Positions 25,098 to 33,658 are shown, counted from the first letter of the stretch. The stretch: 64,000 nt of DNA from Pedobacter psychrodurus (GCF_004331735.1 NZ_SJSO01000007.1:310001-374000); one strand, 5' to 3'. The notes: generated by a model not told the origin, from the sequence alone. A program made the numbers and translations.

Positions 25098-26120
25098 TTA
25101 AATACTTCTCAGCGTTGAGCCTGTTTCGTTTATAATCAAAACATGGTTTACACCGCATTTTAGGGCAAAATTATTTCGTTGATGCCCCACAGGAAAATCA
25201 AAAGCAACGGGGTAATTGTATTCCTCTACTTTTTCTAAAACAATATCATAAATGGTTTTGCCGAATTCTTCGCCAACATCGTCGGGTTTGACTTTAAAAC
25301 CTCCAATAATCAATCCTTTTAGGTTTTTCAGTTTGCCACTGCGTTTCAAGTTCCACAACATTCTGTCAATGCTGTAGAGATATTCGCCAGTATCTTCGAT
25401 AAAAAGGATTTTACCTCTCGTATCTAAATCGGAACCGCTACCAGCTAAAGTTTCGATAATACTCAGGTTTCCACCCACTAAAATACCATCAACCTTTCCT
25501 TGTCTGTTATTGATGTTGATAGGGGCAGTGTAACCCATTTGTTCGCCTAGTAAAGCATTTTTAATCGATAGGATGGTTTCAATCTGTATTGGCTCAGCTT
25601 TACTCCAATCATCGGGGAAACTATTGCACATTTTAGAATGGATAGATGCAATGCCATAATTTTTCGTGAGGTGACAGTGCAAAATGGTAATATCACTAAA
25701 ACCGATAATCCATTTCGGGTTTCTTTTAAATGAAGAGAAATCTAGTTTATCGATTATCCGTACAAAACCATAACCGCCACGTGCGCACATAATAGCTTTG
25801 ATTGTTGGATCATCGAGCATTTGCTGAAAATCAGCTAACCGCTCCTCATCCGTTCCGCCGTAGGTAAAATCGCGTTTGCCAATGGTACTGCCAACTTTTA
25901 TCGTAAAACCCCAACTTTGCATTTGTAAAACAGAAGGCTGGATTTGTTCTAGCGTAATGTAGCCCGCAGGACTCGTAATCCCGATGGTATCGCCAGATTT
26001 TAAATAAGGAGGTATCTTAAATGATGAACTTTCGTTTTCTACAGTATTGGCCAAAGTTTTAAAAGCAGGAAGTACAGTTACAGCTGCAATAAATGAAGAA
26101 AGGAAATGTTTTCTGTTCAT
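25098..26120 (-). CDS. LD-carboxypeptidase, peptidase family S66
   Basis: Exported serine peptidase that trims the terminal D-alanine from murein tetrapeptides during cell-wall recycling. The 340-aa protein has an N-terminal signal (residues 1-25, twin-arginine-lacking NRKHFLSSFIAAVTVLPAF). The nucleophile motif is GFSDITILH near 143, preceded by CARGGYGF near 113. Later Glu and His of the S66 triad fit LFIEDTGEYLY near 240 and DFPVGHQRNNFAL near 308. Length matches LdcA with an added signal. A periplasmic location distinguishes it from cytoplasmic LdcA of E. coli. Confidence 0.92.
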   Translation of the reverse strand: MNRKHFLSSFIAAVTVLPAFKTLANTVENESSSFKIPPYLKSGDTIGITSPAGYITLEQIQPSVLQMQSWGFTIKVGSTIGKRDFTYGGTDEERLADFQQMLDDPTIKAIMCARGGYGFVRIIDKLDFSSFKRNPKWIIGFSDITILHCHLTKNYGIASIHSKMCNSFPDDWSKAEPIQIETILSIKNALLGEQMGYTAPININNRQGKVDGILVGGNLSIIETLAGSGSDLDTRGKILFIEDTGEYLYSIDRMLWNLKRSGKLKNLKGLIIGGFKVKPDDVGEEFGKTIYDIVLEKVEEYNYPVAFDFPVGHQRNNFALKCGVNHVLIINETGSTLRSI

Positions 26121-26181
26121 CTAAAATAAGGATGTGATGTTGATTTGGCTAATATAGGATTTAAAATATTCGCATAAAAGA

Positions 26182-26212
26182 AAAGGGATTTATATCCATA
26201 AATCCCTTTTTT
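26182..26212 (-). terminator. Hairpin with flanking A/T tracts
   Basis: AAAGGGATTTAT (26182-26193) pairs perfectly with ATAAATCCCTTT (26198-26209) around a 4-nt loop, with T-rich sequence on both sides. On the minus strand it could end a transcript carrying the small ORF at 26719-26880 and the tRNA-like gene. It may act in both directions. Confidence 0.7.
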
Positions 26213-26375
26213 AAACCAAACAAATTAATCTGTAAAAGATTAGTATAATGTGAATTATATAGATAACCACGAATGAAATAAAATGTTTTGAGATTCAGAA
26301 AAAAAAATAAACCATATCATACTCATTACCCACAAATAACTTTTTAAATTGTATCTGCTAAATAGCCCTGATGGA

Positions 26376-26438
26376 AACGGAAATACTTTTTGGCTCCGTT
26401 ATATTGTATTTCGAAAGCTTTCCCAAAAAGATCGAAAT
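26376..26438. other. Candidate structured element with two stems
   Basis: AACGGA (26376-26381) can pair with TCCGTT (26395-26400), and ATTTCGA (26408-26414) with TCGAAAT (26432-26438). The sequence around it (TAGCCCTGATGGAAACGG and GACAGCAGGAGCAACC) is richer in G and C than the surroundings. No ORF was found. I have a memory of similar sequence in other Bacteroidetes genomes but cannot verify it. Confidence 0.35.
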
Positions 26439-26639
26439 GGACAGCAGGAGCAACCCTACACTATGAGCACTGAAACTGCGCTTCTAAATAATCAAAATTA
26501 GGATATTGATAGATTAAGGCGCTTAAAGGTAAAGGCTACCCATCGCGGATAGCCTTTGCTAACAACAAAACAAATATAAGATAACCAAATCTTGCCTGAT
26601 TGAGCAGAATCAGGGTAAAGTGCTATGAGATACACTTTG

Positions 26640-26710
26640 CGGCCTAGTAATGGATTCGAACCATTGTAAAAAGTTTATGAAACTTCAACCTTCCAATCGG
26701 TCAACTGGCC
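26640..26710 (-). tRNA. tRNA-like gene, anticodon CAU, irregular acceptor stem
   Basis: Read on the minus strand, GGCCAGT (1-7) is followed by a short D arm ACC/GGT with GG in its loop. The anticodon stem GAAGT/ACTTT has the loop TTCATAA, so the anticodon is CAU. The T arm AATGG/CCATT has the canonical loop TTCGAAT. U33 and A37 are in place. The 3' strand is ACTAGGCC, which pairs with GGCCAGT only if one A is bulged. No CCA is encoded. It could be a divergent tRNA-Met or tRNA-Ile, a decayed tRNA, or a tRNA-like domain at the end of a transcript. The start lies 8 bp after the stop of a small ORF. Confidence 0.5.
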
Positions 26711-26718
26711 AATGTTTT

Positions 26719-26880
26719 TTATAACTGTCTTAATGCTAAATAATCGCTCAACTCTAAAATCTGCTCTTTATTTAAGCTATCTTCATCCGCTGAATGCTGT
26801 TGCTCATCAGTTCTTGTTTTTAACTGATAAATGAGGTGCGGATATTCATCTATAGCAGGATATTGAAAATAGATCGACAT
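26719..26880 (-). CDS. 53-aa protein of unknown function
   Basis: ORF starting at ATG 26880 that codes a soluble, acidic protein: N-terminal MSIYFQYPAIDEYPHLIYQL, then a polar linker KTRTDEQQHSADEDS, then a helix LNKEQILELSDYLALRQL. Composition looks protein-like and the start is followed directly by a compact coding frame. It sits 8 bp upstream of the tRNA-like gene on the same strand. No family recognised and no promoter identified. Confidence 0.45.
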   Translation of the reverse strand: MSIYFQYPAIDEYPHLIYQLKTRTDEQQHSADEDSLNKEQILELSDYLALRQL

Positions 26881-27122
26881 AATTTTAGCGTTTTAACTGT
26901 TCAACATATTTTTGTTATTGATTAATGTTGAGCAAATATAAAAATAAGTATATAATATCTATAGATTTAGTAGTTTTTATTTTTGATAATCTTTTAACCA
27001 ATTCATTTTCAGTGAATTATTTTTTAGAGTGATGTTGTTTTGTTTTAGAAAACTACGCTGGATTAAATAAAACTGACAGAAATAAATGGATAGTAGGGCT
27101 GAAGTACTCAATAGCTAGCGGC

Positions 27123-28502
27123 ATGTATTTCCAGACCATTAAATTCAATTTCAGAAAAGCTAATTATTTTAAGGATATTTGCAGTTCAAACATTAAAATA
27201 GTAATTGTGTCTTTAGATAAATTAAAACTTAGCAAACCACTTGTAGCGGCCATGACTGATGCAGGATTTTTAACTCCAAAAGAAATCCAAGCCAGAACAA
27301 TGTCGCGCATTTTAGGTGGACAAGATGTTATAGCGGTGGGACCAGAGGGTTCGGGAAAAACAACAACTTATGTTTTAGCTACTTTAATGAAATTGAAGTA
27401 TGCTTTTGAGGAAGCACCAAGAGCTTTAATTTTAGTGCCTGATGCAGAACATGTTGATCATGTTTTGGAACAATTTAAATTATTGAACCGTAACAATACC
27501 TTCAGGATTTTAGGAATTGATAGCCGTGGTGCTGTTGATACACAGATGAATGAAATAACTGATGGTGTTGACATTATCGTTGCTGTACCCGATCGGGCAC
27601 GTGCTTTATATTTAAAATTAGCCTTAAATACCAATAAAATTCAGCTGTTTATTGTAGATAATGCAGAGCTTATTGTTAAAAAAGGTTTGCAGTTGCCTGT
27701 AGTAGAGTTGGCAAACAGTGCCTATAAATCTCAACACGTTGTATTTACAGAGGTAATACACGAGAAATTGAATCTTATGATTTCTCCTTTCATGAAAGAT
27801 TCTACCACAACCATTGAGGTCGATGAAATCGGCGAAAAGCAAGCGGAGGTTTATCAACAGATGCTCTATCAGGTGCCTAATTTCAGAACCAAACTTAACC
27901 TGTTAACCTTATTATTAAACGATACGGAGGTTTTCGATAAGGTTGTGGTTTTCGTAAATACACGATTAACAGCGCAAACGGTTTATAAAAACTTTAATCA
28001 TACTAAAGAAAACGAAATCAGCATTTACCGCTCTTTATTTTTTGATGATAAGGGTTATGACGATATAGAAGATTTTAAAGATAATCCTGAAGCGAGAGTT
28101 TTAATTGTAGCTAACGAGAATTTAGAAGAACTGGATCTTCAGGGAATTCCTTTTATCCTCCACTTAGAATTACCTGAGCAAAAGGAAACTTTAATCCAGC
28201 GTATAGTTAAACATGGCGATGAAGATGTTGTGGCCATTACTTTTTCTACCGATATCGAATTAATTGAGGTGAAAAAAATTGAGCAGGCCATCGGTCAGAA
28301 ATTGGAGATAATGGAATTACCAGAAGATTTGAAAGTTGTTGACGTTGCAGCTAAATCAAAGAAAAAGAAAATTGAACAAGATGAGGATGCTGACCGTGGT
28401 GCAGCTTTTCACGAAAAAAAGGCCAGTAACTTAAAAAATTATAATTATAGCGCGGGTACTAAGGCTAAAATGACTTATAAAAATAAGAAGGGATTGTCTT
28501 AA
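27123..28502 (+). CDS. DEAD-box-like protein with altered catalytic motifs
   Basis: A 459-aa protein with the layout of a DEAD-box RNA helicase: Q-motif-like TPKEIQ at 51-56, Walker A GPEGSGKT at 73-80, ALILVPDAEHV near 91, and a second RecA domain with VVVFVNTRLTAQTVYKNF. However, motif II is VDNAE (168-172) instead of DEAD and motif III SAT is replaced by FTE. Motif V lacks the RGLD core (VLIVANENLEELDLQGI), and motif VI HRxGRxGR is replaced by QRIVKHGD. ATP hydrolysis is therefore doubtful, and it may bind RNA as a pseudo-helicase. A basic tail (KSKKKKIEQDED and KKASNLKNYNYS) follows. The true start may be the GTG at 27207, where similarity to helicases begins. Confidence 0.88.
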   Translation: MYFQTIKFNFRKANYFKDICSSNIKIVIVSLDKLKLSKPLVAAMTDAGFLTPKEIQARTMSRILGGQDVIAVGPEGSGKTTTYVLATLMKLKYAFEEAPRALILVPDAEHVDHVLEQFKLLNRNNTFRILGIDSRGAVDTQMNEITDGVDIIVAVPDRARALYLKLALNTNKIQLFIVDNAELIVKKGLQLPVVELANSAYKSQHVVFTEVIHEKLNLMISPFMKDSTTTIEVDEIGEKQAEVYQQMLYQVPNFRTKLNLLTLLLNDTEVFDKVVVFVNTRLTAQTVYKNFNHTKENEISIYRSLFFDDKGYDDIEDFKDNPEARVLIVANENLEELDLQGIPFILHLELPEQKETLIQRIVKHGDEDVVAITFSTDIELIEVKKIEQAIGQKLEIMELPEDLKVVDVAAKSKKKKIEQDEDADRGAAFHEKKASNLKNYNYSAGTKAKMTYKNKKGLS

Positions 28503-28510
28503 TGCGTAGG

Positions 28511-28577
28511 TCGTCACCCTGAATTTATTTCAGGGTCTGTTCCGCTAAAAGATCCTGAAACAAGTTCAGGAAGACGA
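28511..28577. repeat. Intergenic palindrome (TCGTC...GACGA)
   Basis: TCGTC (28511-28515) and GACGA (28573-28577) flank two hairpins, CCCTGAATTTATTTCAGGG and TCCTGAAACAAGTTCAGGA. It lies between the DEAD-box-like gene and its terminator and resembles the other intergenic elements, notably the CCTGAAC/TTCAGG copy at 38197-38223. Confidence 0.75.
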
Positions 28578-28590
28578 CCCTATATATAGC

Positions 28591-28628
28591 AAAAAAGCTC
28601 CCCAGAAATTAATCTGGGGAGCTTTTTT
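28591..28628. terminator. Bidirectional intrinsic terminator
   Basis: A 16-bp perfect stem AAAAAAGCTCCCCAGA (28591-28606) with TCTGGGGAGCTTTTTT (28613-28628) has a 6-nt loop and A/T runs at both ends. It sits between the convergent DEAD-box-like and OmpA genes and should end both transcripts. Confidence 0.95.
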
Positions 28629-28646
28629 GTTAACTGTTATTTCCGA

Positions 28647-29924
28647 TTAGTATAAAGTAAACTCTACACGACGGTTTTGTTGACGACCAGCTGCAGTTTT
28701 ATTTGTTGCAATTGGTTGATCAGGTCCGTAACCTGTAGCTTCAACTCTTGATGCATTTGCACCTTGAGATACTAAATAAGCTTTTACTGATTCTGCTCTG
28801 TCTTTAGATAAACGTAAGTTTAACTCTCTACCACCAGTATTATCAGTATGACCAGCTAATTTTAAGCTAAAGTTTTTCTCTACCAATAAACCAGCAACAC
28901 GGTTTAAAGTAGCATACGATTTAGAACGGATAGTTGATTTACCTAAATCGAATTCTAGGTTAGAAATCGCGTCTTTAACTACTTTACGATCCTCTTCTGT
29001 AATTACTCTAGTTTCTTTAATTATTTCACGTTGAACTTTAATCGGGCAACCAGAACCATCAACAACAGTACCTGATGCAGTACCAGGACATTTGTCGAAT
29101 TTGTTTGCTACACCATCATTATCATCATCGCCTAAATCTTTAGCATATTGCTCTCTATCACGTTGAGCATTTTGCTCAGCGGTTGATAATGCTCTTCTTA
29201 ATTCAGCACTTTCTTCAGCACTTTCCTTACGTAAGTTTGCTAAAGAACTAAAGTTTTGTAATTGAGGTTTATCTTTGCTACCCAATGCAAATTCTAAACC
29301 AGCATGTGCATAAGCAAATCTACTTTTCGGTAAAGATTCAGGAGATTTAATGAAATTAACATCGTAACCTAAATCAATATTAATTCCTTTGGCAACACCT
29401 AATTTAACACCAGCACCAACTGGGATAAACCAACCTTCTCTACCTTTACTTTCGCTAACAATTGCACCACTTGTGCTGTAATCTGATGACATATAACCAG
29501 CACCACCTTTTAAATAAGGAATTAGAACTGCATTTTCGTCATTAATATTGATATTAGCGACATTAAAAACTGCGGTTAATGCGCCAGACCATGCAACACT
29601 TTGTTGAAAATCAGTAGTTCCGTTAGTCGATTTAATATCACCTCTTAAAAAATCTGCTTGTAAACCTAAAGATGGTAATATTTGCTTTCTAACATTTGCT
29701 CCATAACCGATACTTTTAAATTCTTTTGCTGTAACACTTCCCGAACCGAAAATAGTGTTAGGAGAAAGTATTCCTCCATGTACACCTACGCTCCAAGTAC
29801 GAAAAGATTTTTCACCAAACCTGGTACCAGTTGTAGTAGTAGTAGGTGTTTCCTGTGCAAATAATTGTGATGATAACCCTAATAAAGCAATCAACATTGT
29901 TGATTTAGTAATTCTTGTATTCAT
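28647..29924 (-). CDS. OmpA family outer-membrane protein with thrombospondin type 3 repeat
   Basis: A 425-aa structural protein tying the outer membrane to peptidoglycan. Signal peptide 1-23 is followed by an eight-strand-type barrel (about 30-215), a coiled-coil linker (SSLANLRKESAEESAEL to EQNAQRDREQY, about 220-260), one calcium-type repeat (DDDNDGVANKFDKCPG near 264) and a C-terminal OmpA domain (about 310-425). The peptidoglycan-binding residues are visible in LAGHTDNTGGRELNLRLSKDRAESVKAYL. Length and order are normal for Bacteroidetes OmpA. It is monocistronic, with the bidirectional terminator behind it and a 34-bp palindrome upstream. Confidence 0.95.
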   Translation of the reverse strand: MNTRITKSTMLIALLGLSSQLFAQETPTTTTTGTRFGEKSFRTWSVGVHGGILSPNTIFGSGSVTAKEFKSIGYGANVRKQILPSLGLQADFLRGDIKSTNGTTDFQQSVAWSGALTAVFNVANININDENAVLIPYLKGGAGYMSSDYSTSGAIVSESKGREGWFIPVGAGVKLGVAKGINIDLGYDVNFIKSPESLPKSRFAYAHAGLEFALGSKDKPQLQNFSSLANLRKESAEESAELRRALSTAEQNAQRDREQYAKDLGDDDNDGVANKFDKCPGTASGTVVDGSGCPIKVQREIIKETRVITEEDRKVVKDAISNLEFDLGKSTIRSKSYATLNRVAGLLVEKNFSLKLAGHTDNTGGRELNLRLSKDRAESVKAYLVSQGANASRVEATGYGPDQPIATNKTAAGRQQNRRVEFTLY

Positions 29925-30322
29925 GTTTTTCTATTTTGTAATATTAGTCTCTTAACAGTTTTTACATCATACTGTTTTGCATCGACTAAGAAAAAATCCT
30001 GCCAAAAGCATTATTTATTCTACAAATATCATATTATCAGAAGATTAGGTAGGTAAATTAATCTCGCAAAAATGTTACCATATAATTGAAATTAGGTTTG
30101 ATTTTGTATAGAATTCTATACAAAATCAAATTTCGGCAGTATGAAAATGAATTGTTTTTTTACTTTTCAGAAGGATTTTTCTTGCCCATCAATAGCATCC
30201 TCAGAGTTAATTCGATTACGCTTATTGGGTTTTGCTGATAAAATCAAAACAAATATGCTTTGTATAGTTGTTACCGAGGTGGTTAAAGTAGTTTAAATCT
30301 TTTGGAATAAATTTGGGAGGAA
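29925..30322. other. Intergenic region between OmpA and SpoU methyltransferase genes
   Basis: About 400 bp of AT-rich DNA without a credible gene. The one clear structure is the 34-bp perfect palindrome at 30097-30130. The rest probably holds the ompA promoter and leader, but I see no convincing -33/-7 pair. Confidence 0.7.
30097..30130. other. Perfect 34-bp palindrome without spacer
   Basis: Half-site TTTGATTTTGTATAGAA (30097-30113) is followed immediately by its exact reverse complement. The centre is GAATTC. It lies 170 bp upstream of the ompA start and 190 bp downstream of the methyltransferase stop. It could be a protein-binding operator or, as RNA, a long hairpin; no T-run follows to make it a standard terminator. 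Confidence 0.85.
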
Positions 30323-30853
30323 CTACAGCCTCAATTTAGCGAAGAAATCCCAGAAAACGATACCAGCAGAAATCACAATATTAAAAGAGTGTTTAGTTCC
30401 AAACTGAGGGATTTCGATACACTCATCAATTTTAGCCATTACTTCATCACTCACACCATCAACTTCGTTCCCGAAAATCAATGCATATTTTTTATTTGGA
30501 TCGGGCTGAAAAGTGTTTAACATGGTGCTATTTTCTGCTTGCTCAATTGCAACAATCTCATAACCTAAAGCTCTTAATGCGTCAACTGCTTGTAAAGTAT
30601 CAGTATAGTGTATCCAATCAACAGATTGTGTGGCACCTAATGCCGTTTTCTCAATCTCACGGTGCGGTGGTTGAGCGGTAATACCACAAAGTATCACTTT
30701 TTCCAAGGCAAATCCATCTGCAGTACGGAAAACCGAGCCTACATTGTGCATACTGCGGACATTGTCCAAAACCACTACCACAGGCAACTTCTCCTGTGCT
30801 TTAAACGCTTCAACATCCGGACGATTTAACTCGTCTAATTTTAATTTTCTCAT
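30323..30853 (-). CDS. TrmH/SpoU family RNA 2'-O-methyltransferase
   Basis: SAM-dependent RNA ribose methyltransferase of 176 aa with the knotted SPOUT fold. Motif 1 is visible as VLDNVRSMHNVGSVFRTAD near 27 (Asn and Arg catalytic), motif 2 as ALIFGNEVDGVS near 129, and motif 3 as IPQFGTKHSFNIVISAGI near 148. It resembles small TrmL/TrmH-type enzymes; whether the target is tRNA position 18 or 34 or rRNA is not decidable here. It is in its own unit next to galK. Confidence 0.92.
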   Translation of the reverse strand: MRKLKLDELNRPDVEAFKAQEKLPVVVVLDNVRSMHNVGSVFRTADGFALEKVILCGITAQPPHREIEKTALGATQSVDWIHYTDTLQAVDALRALGYEIVAIEQAENSTMLNTFQPDPNKKYALIFGNEVDGVSDEVMAKIDECIEIPQFGTKHSFNIVISAGIVFWDFFAKLRL

Positions 30854-30915
30854 TATTTTAATTGATTACACAGATTGGGGGATTACACCGATTGGATATA
30901 ATTTCAGGACTGCGT

Positions 30916-32082
30916 TTATCTATGTGTGTCGGTTGTTAAATATGGCCCGTTACCAATTTCGCTAATGTAAATGGCGGCAGGGTAACCTATTTTATTTACG
31001 TAATAATCAGTTAAATGTTTTGCAAAATCTTCTTCAAAACCTTTCTCTAACAAAGCTATTGCACAACCACCAAATCCGGCACCCGTCATACGCGCACCGA
31101 TTACATGCTCATAATCAGTGCAAAAATCGACTACCGCATCCAGTTCTTTTCCGCTTACCTCATATAAGGTTCTTAAAGATTCGTGGGAGGCATACATCAA
31201 CCTGCCAAACTCTGCTAAATTTCCTCCATTTAATGCTTTAGCCGCTAAATGAACGCGATCATTTTCTTTCACCACATGTGTAGCGCGGTTTAAGATAGTT
31301 TTATCTGTTATTACATGACTGTGCAGCGCAAATTTCTCAGCGGTTAATTCGCAAAGATAATGAAGGTTTATTTCTTCATTTAATAGTTTTAATGCCGTTT
31401 GGCATTCTGCAACACGCTCATTGTATTTAGAATCAGCCAATTCGCGTGGTTTATTGGTATTAATGATAGCCAATAAATAATTGCCGAGATCAACATCAAC
31501 CATTTTGTATTTTAAGGATTCACAATCTAAAACAATGGCTTTGCTTTTTTCTCCAAAAGCAACCGCAAACTGATCCATAATACCCGAATTAAGACCGATA
31601 AAATCATTTTCAACACGTTTAGCGATTTTTACAAGTTCTAATTTATCGTAACCCAGATTAAAATAGGCATTCAGTGCGTAGGCAGTGGCGATCTCTATAG
31701 AAGCTGAAGAAGAAAGTCCTGATCCGATTGGAATATTTCCATAGAACAGAAAATCTAGGCCGCTAATTTCCTTACCGTCCTTTATAAATTCATTAATTAC
31801 CCCAATAGGGTAATTTGCCCATAAGCTACCATCTTTTTCGTTTGTGGTATTACTTGTTACCTCTGTTTGAACATCGAAGTTTAAACTTTTAAACCTAAAT
31901 CTGCTATCGTTATTCGGGGCAATGGCTACCCATGTTCCTAAGGTAATGGCACAGGGCATAACCAAACCGCCATTATAATCGATATGTTCGCCAATTAGGT
32001 TAACCCGCCCAGGTGTAAAATAAATGGCATCAGCTTTTTTGTGGTATTGTTCGGCAAATTTTTCCTCAAGGTTAATGTTCAT
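30916..32082 (-). CDS. galK: Galactokinase
   Basis: Phosphorylates alpha-D-galactose at C1 with ATP, the first Leloir step. The 388-aa GHMP kinase shows the galactokinase signature GRVNLIGEHIDYNGG near 26, the ATP-binding IPIGSGLSSSASIE near 115, the catalytic Asp in GIMDQFAVAFGE near 168 and the C-terminal MTGAGFGGCAIAL near 333. Length is normal. It is divergent from galM with 76 bp between, so the two galactose genes probably share a regulatory region. Confidence 0.96.
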   Translation of the reverse strand: MNINLEEKFAEQYHKKADAIYFTPGRVNLIGEHIDYNGGLVMPCAITLGTWVAIAPNNDSRFRFKSLNFDVQTEVTSNTTNEKDGSLWANYPIGVINEFIKDGKEISGLDFLFYGNIPIGSGLSSSASIEIATAYALNAYFNLGYDKLELVKIAKRVENDFIGLNSGIMDQFAVAFGEKSKAIVLDCESLKYKMVDVDLGNYLLAIINTNKPRELADSKYNERVAECQTALKLLNEEINLHYLCELTAEKFALHSHVITDKTILNRATHVVKENDRVHLAAKALNGGNLAEFGRLMYASHESLRTLYEVSGKELDAVVDFCTDYEHVIGARMTGAGFGGCAIALLEKGFEEDFAKHLTDYYVNKIGYPAAIYISEIGNGPYLTTDTHR

Positions 32083-32119
32083 TTGGCTAAAATATATTTA
32101 TAAAAAGCATTAATAATAG

Positions 32120-32127
32120 TATGTTTG
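32120..32127 (+). promoter_or_regulatory. -7 box before galM
   Basis: TATGTTTG matches TAnnTTTG and lies 31 bp before the galM ATG in the galK-galM divergent gap. No good -33 TTG is at 19-21 bp; the nearest T-run is TATTTATA. Confidence 0.45.
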
Positions 32128-32158
32128 TTTAGGAAACAAAAGCCCTAAGTTACAATTT

Positions 32159-33208
32159 ATGAGCGTTCAGCAAATACCCACCGGGAAAATTATTGATGGC
32201 GAAGAAGTTATCGCAATCGAACTAACCAATAGTAAAGGTACTTACGTCAAAATATTCAATTATGGTACGATTATCAACAAATTTGTAGTTAAGAATGCCA
32301 AAGGCGAAAAACAGGATATCGTTCTTGGTTTCGATACATTTGATGAATACCTTAATCCAGCTTATTTGGCAAACTACCCTTATTTTGGTGCTATAATTGG
32401 CCGATATGCCAACCGCATAAAAAATGGTAGACTCAATATTGATGATAAAATCTATCAATTGGCACAAAATGCCGGTACCGATACGCTACATGGTGGTATA
32501 GTAGGCTTTGATAAAAAAGTTTGGGACATTGTTGAAATTAATGATGGACCGCAACCTTCAGTTACCCTGCAATATGAAAGTGTAGATGTAGAGGAAAATT
32601 TTCCTGGAAACCTGGTTATTGATTTAACTTTCGAACTGACTGAAAATGATGAATTGATTTTAAGTTATGAAGCAGAAACGGATAAAGCTACGGCTATTAA
32701 CTTAACACATCATAGTTATTTTAACCTGGCTCCTGAGGGTGGAAACATCAAAAACCATAAGCAACAGATTTTTGCCTCGAATTATTTAGAACAGGATGAT
32801 AATTATTCGGTAACAGGTAAATTAATTCCTGTTGAAGGTACACCTTTGGATTTTACCAAATCTAAAGCGATAGGGCAGGATTGGAATGAGGATGAAGGAT
32901 ATGATCAAACTTTCGTTTTGGATAAGATTTATGGCGATTTATCACTCGCAAGTAAAACAATTGAGGAAGAAAGCGGTTTAGTTTTAAGCGTATATACCAC
33001 AGAACCGGTAGCCCATTTGTACACGGCAAAATATTTAGGGGTAAAGAATGGTAAGGATGGAAAAGATTACGATAGTTATGGTGCCTTTTGTGTAGAAACC
33101 CAACATCATCCAAATGCCGTTAATATTCCAACGTTTCCGAGCACCATTTTGAGGCCAGAAGACTTGTATACGCAAACAACTATTTACAAAGTTTCACTAA
33201 TCAAATAA
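32159..33208 (+). CDS. galM: Aldose 1-epimerase (galactose mutarotase)
   Basis: Interconverts alpha and beta anomers of galactose and other hexoses, feeding galactokinase. The 349-aa protein has the GAIIGRYANRIKNGR segment near 78, the catalytic His in NLTHHSYFNLAPEG near 181, and the C-terminal VEGTPLDFTKSKAIG and FCVETQHHPNAVN segments, where a Glu acts as base. It is divergent from galK. Its stop is 2 bp before the next gene, so the two are cotranscribed. Confidence 0.94.
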   Translation: MSVQQIPTGKIIDGEEVIAIELTNSKGTYVKIFNYGTIINKFVVKNAKGEKQDIVLGFDTFDEYLNPAYLANYPYFGAIIGRYANRIKNGRLNIDDKIYQLAQNAGTDTLHGGIVGFDKKVWDIVEINDGPQPSVTLQYESVDVEENFPGNLVIDLTFELTENDELILSYEAETDKATAINLTHHSYFNLAPEGGNIKNHKQQIFASNYLEQDDNYSVTGKLIPVEGTPLDFTKSKAIGQDWNEDEGYDQTFVLDKIYGDLSLASKTIEEESGLVLSVYTTEPVAHLYTAKYLGVKNGKDGKDYDSYGAFCVETQHHPNAVNIPTFPSTILRPEDLYTQTTIYKVSLIK

Positions 33209-33210
33209 TT

Positions 33211-33606
33211 ATGGTTACCATCGAAAACATCCGGGCAGCAGAATCAAAAATTAAAACTGGTGCAGATTTTCCTCAGTTTATAAAAGAAATTAAGGAAATG
33301 GGTGTTAAACGTAACGATGTATATGTTTCTAACGGCTTATCGATTTATTTTGATGATGAAGATAATGCGCAACAGGTAAGTCCTGATGAGTACCCAACCC
33401 TTACGATTAACATAGAATCTTCTTCTGATAAGTTAGCGCATGCTTTGAAAATGCACCAGCAGGGAGAAACCGATTATTTTACATTTTGCAAGCAAGCTGC
33501 AGATGCAGGTGTTGAAAAATGGGTAACCGATCTGGATGATATGACCTGTACTTACCTGGATACAGAAGGGAATGAATTGGTAAAAGAAACAATAACAATA
33601 GTATAA
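33211..33606 (+). CDS. DUF1398-like protein
   Basis: A 131-aa soluble acidic protein resembling the DUF1398 family (E. coli YbcV-like): VTIENIRAAESKIKTGADFPQFIKEIKEMGVKRNDVYVSNG at the start and TDYFTFCKQAADAGVEKWVTDLDDMTCTYLD at the end. The family's function is unknown. It begins 2 bp after galM, which suggests a link to the galactose genes but does not prove it. A strong terminator follows. Confidence 0.82.
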   Translation: MVTIENIRAAESKIKTGADFPQFIKEIKEMGVKRNDVYVSNGLSIYFDDEDNAQQVSPDEYPTLTINIESSSDKLAHALKMHQQGETDYFTFCKQAADAGVEKWVTDLDDMTCTYLDTEGNELVKETITIV

Positions 33607-33622
33607 AAGATATTAAGCATAC

Positions 33623-33647
33623 AGGCCCGAAATTTCGGGCCTTTTTT
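33623..33647 (+). terminator. Intrinsic terminator after the galM operon
   Basis: A 20-bp perfect palindrome AGGCCCGAAA/TTTCGGGCCT (33623-33642) is followed by five T residues. It lies 16 bp after the DUF1398-like stop. Confidence 0.93.
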
Positions 33648-33658
33648 ATTGCGCTGCG

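Larger units (their letters stand above)
26121..26718. other. Gene-poor region with terminator, structured element and tRNA-like gene
   Basis: No credible protein gene lies in this 600-bp part of the 1-kb gap between the LD-carboxypeptidase and the DEAD-box-like gene. It holds a hairpin terminator (26182-26209), two stems at 26376-26438, an 8-bp stem AAAGGCTA/TAGCCTTT (about 26528-26554) and a tRNA-like sequence (26640-26710), each listed separately. Confidence 0.7.
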
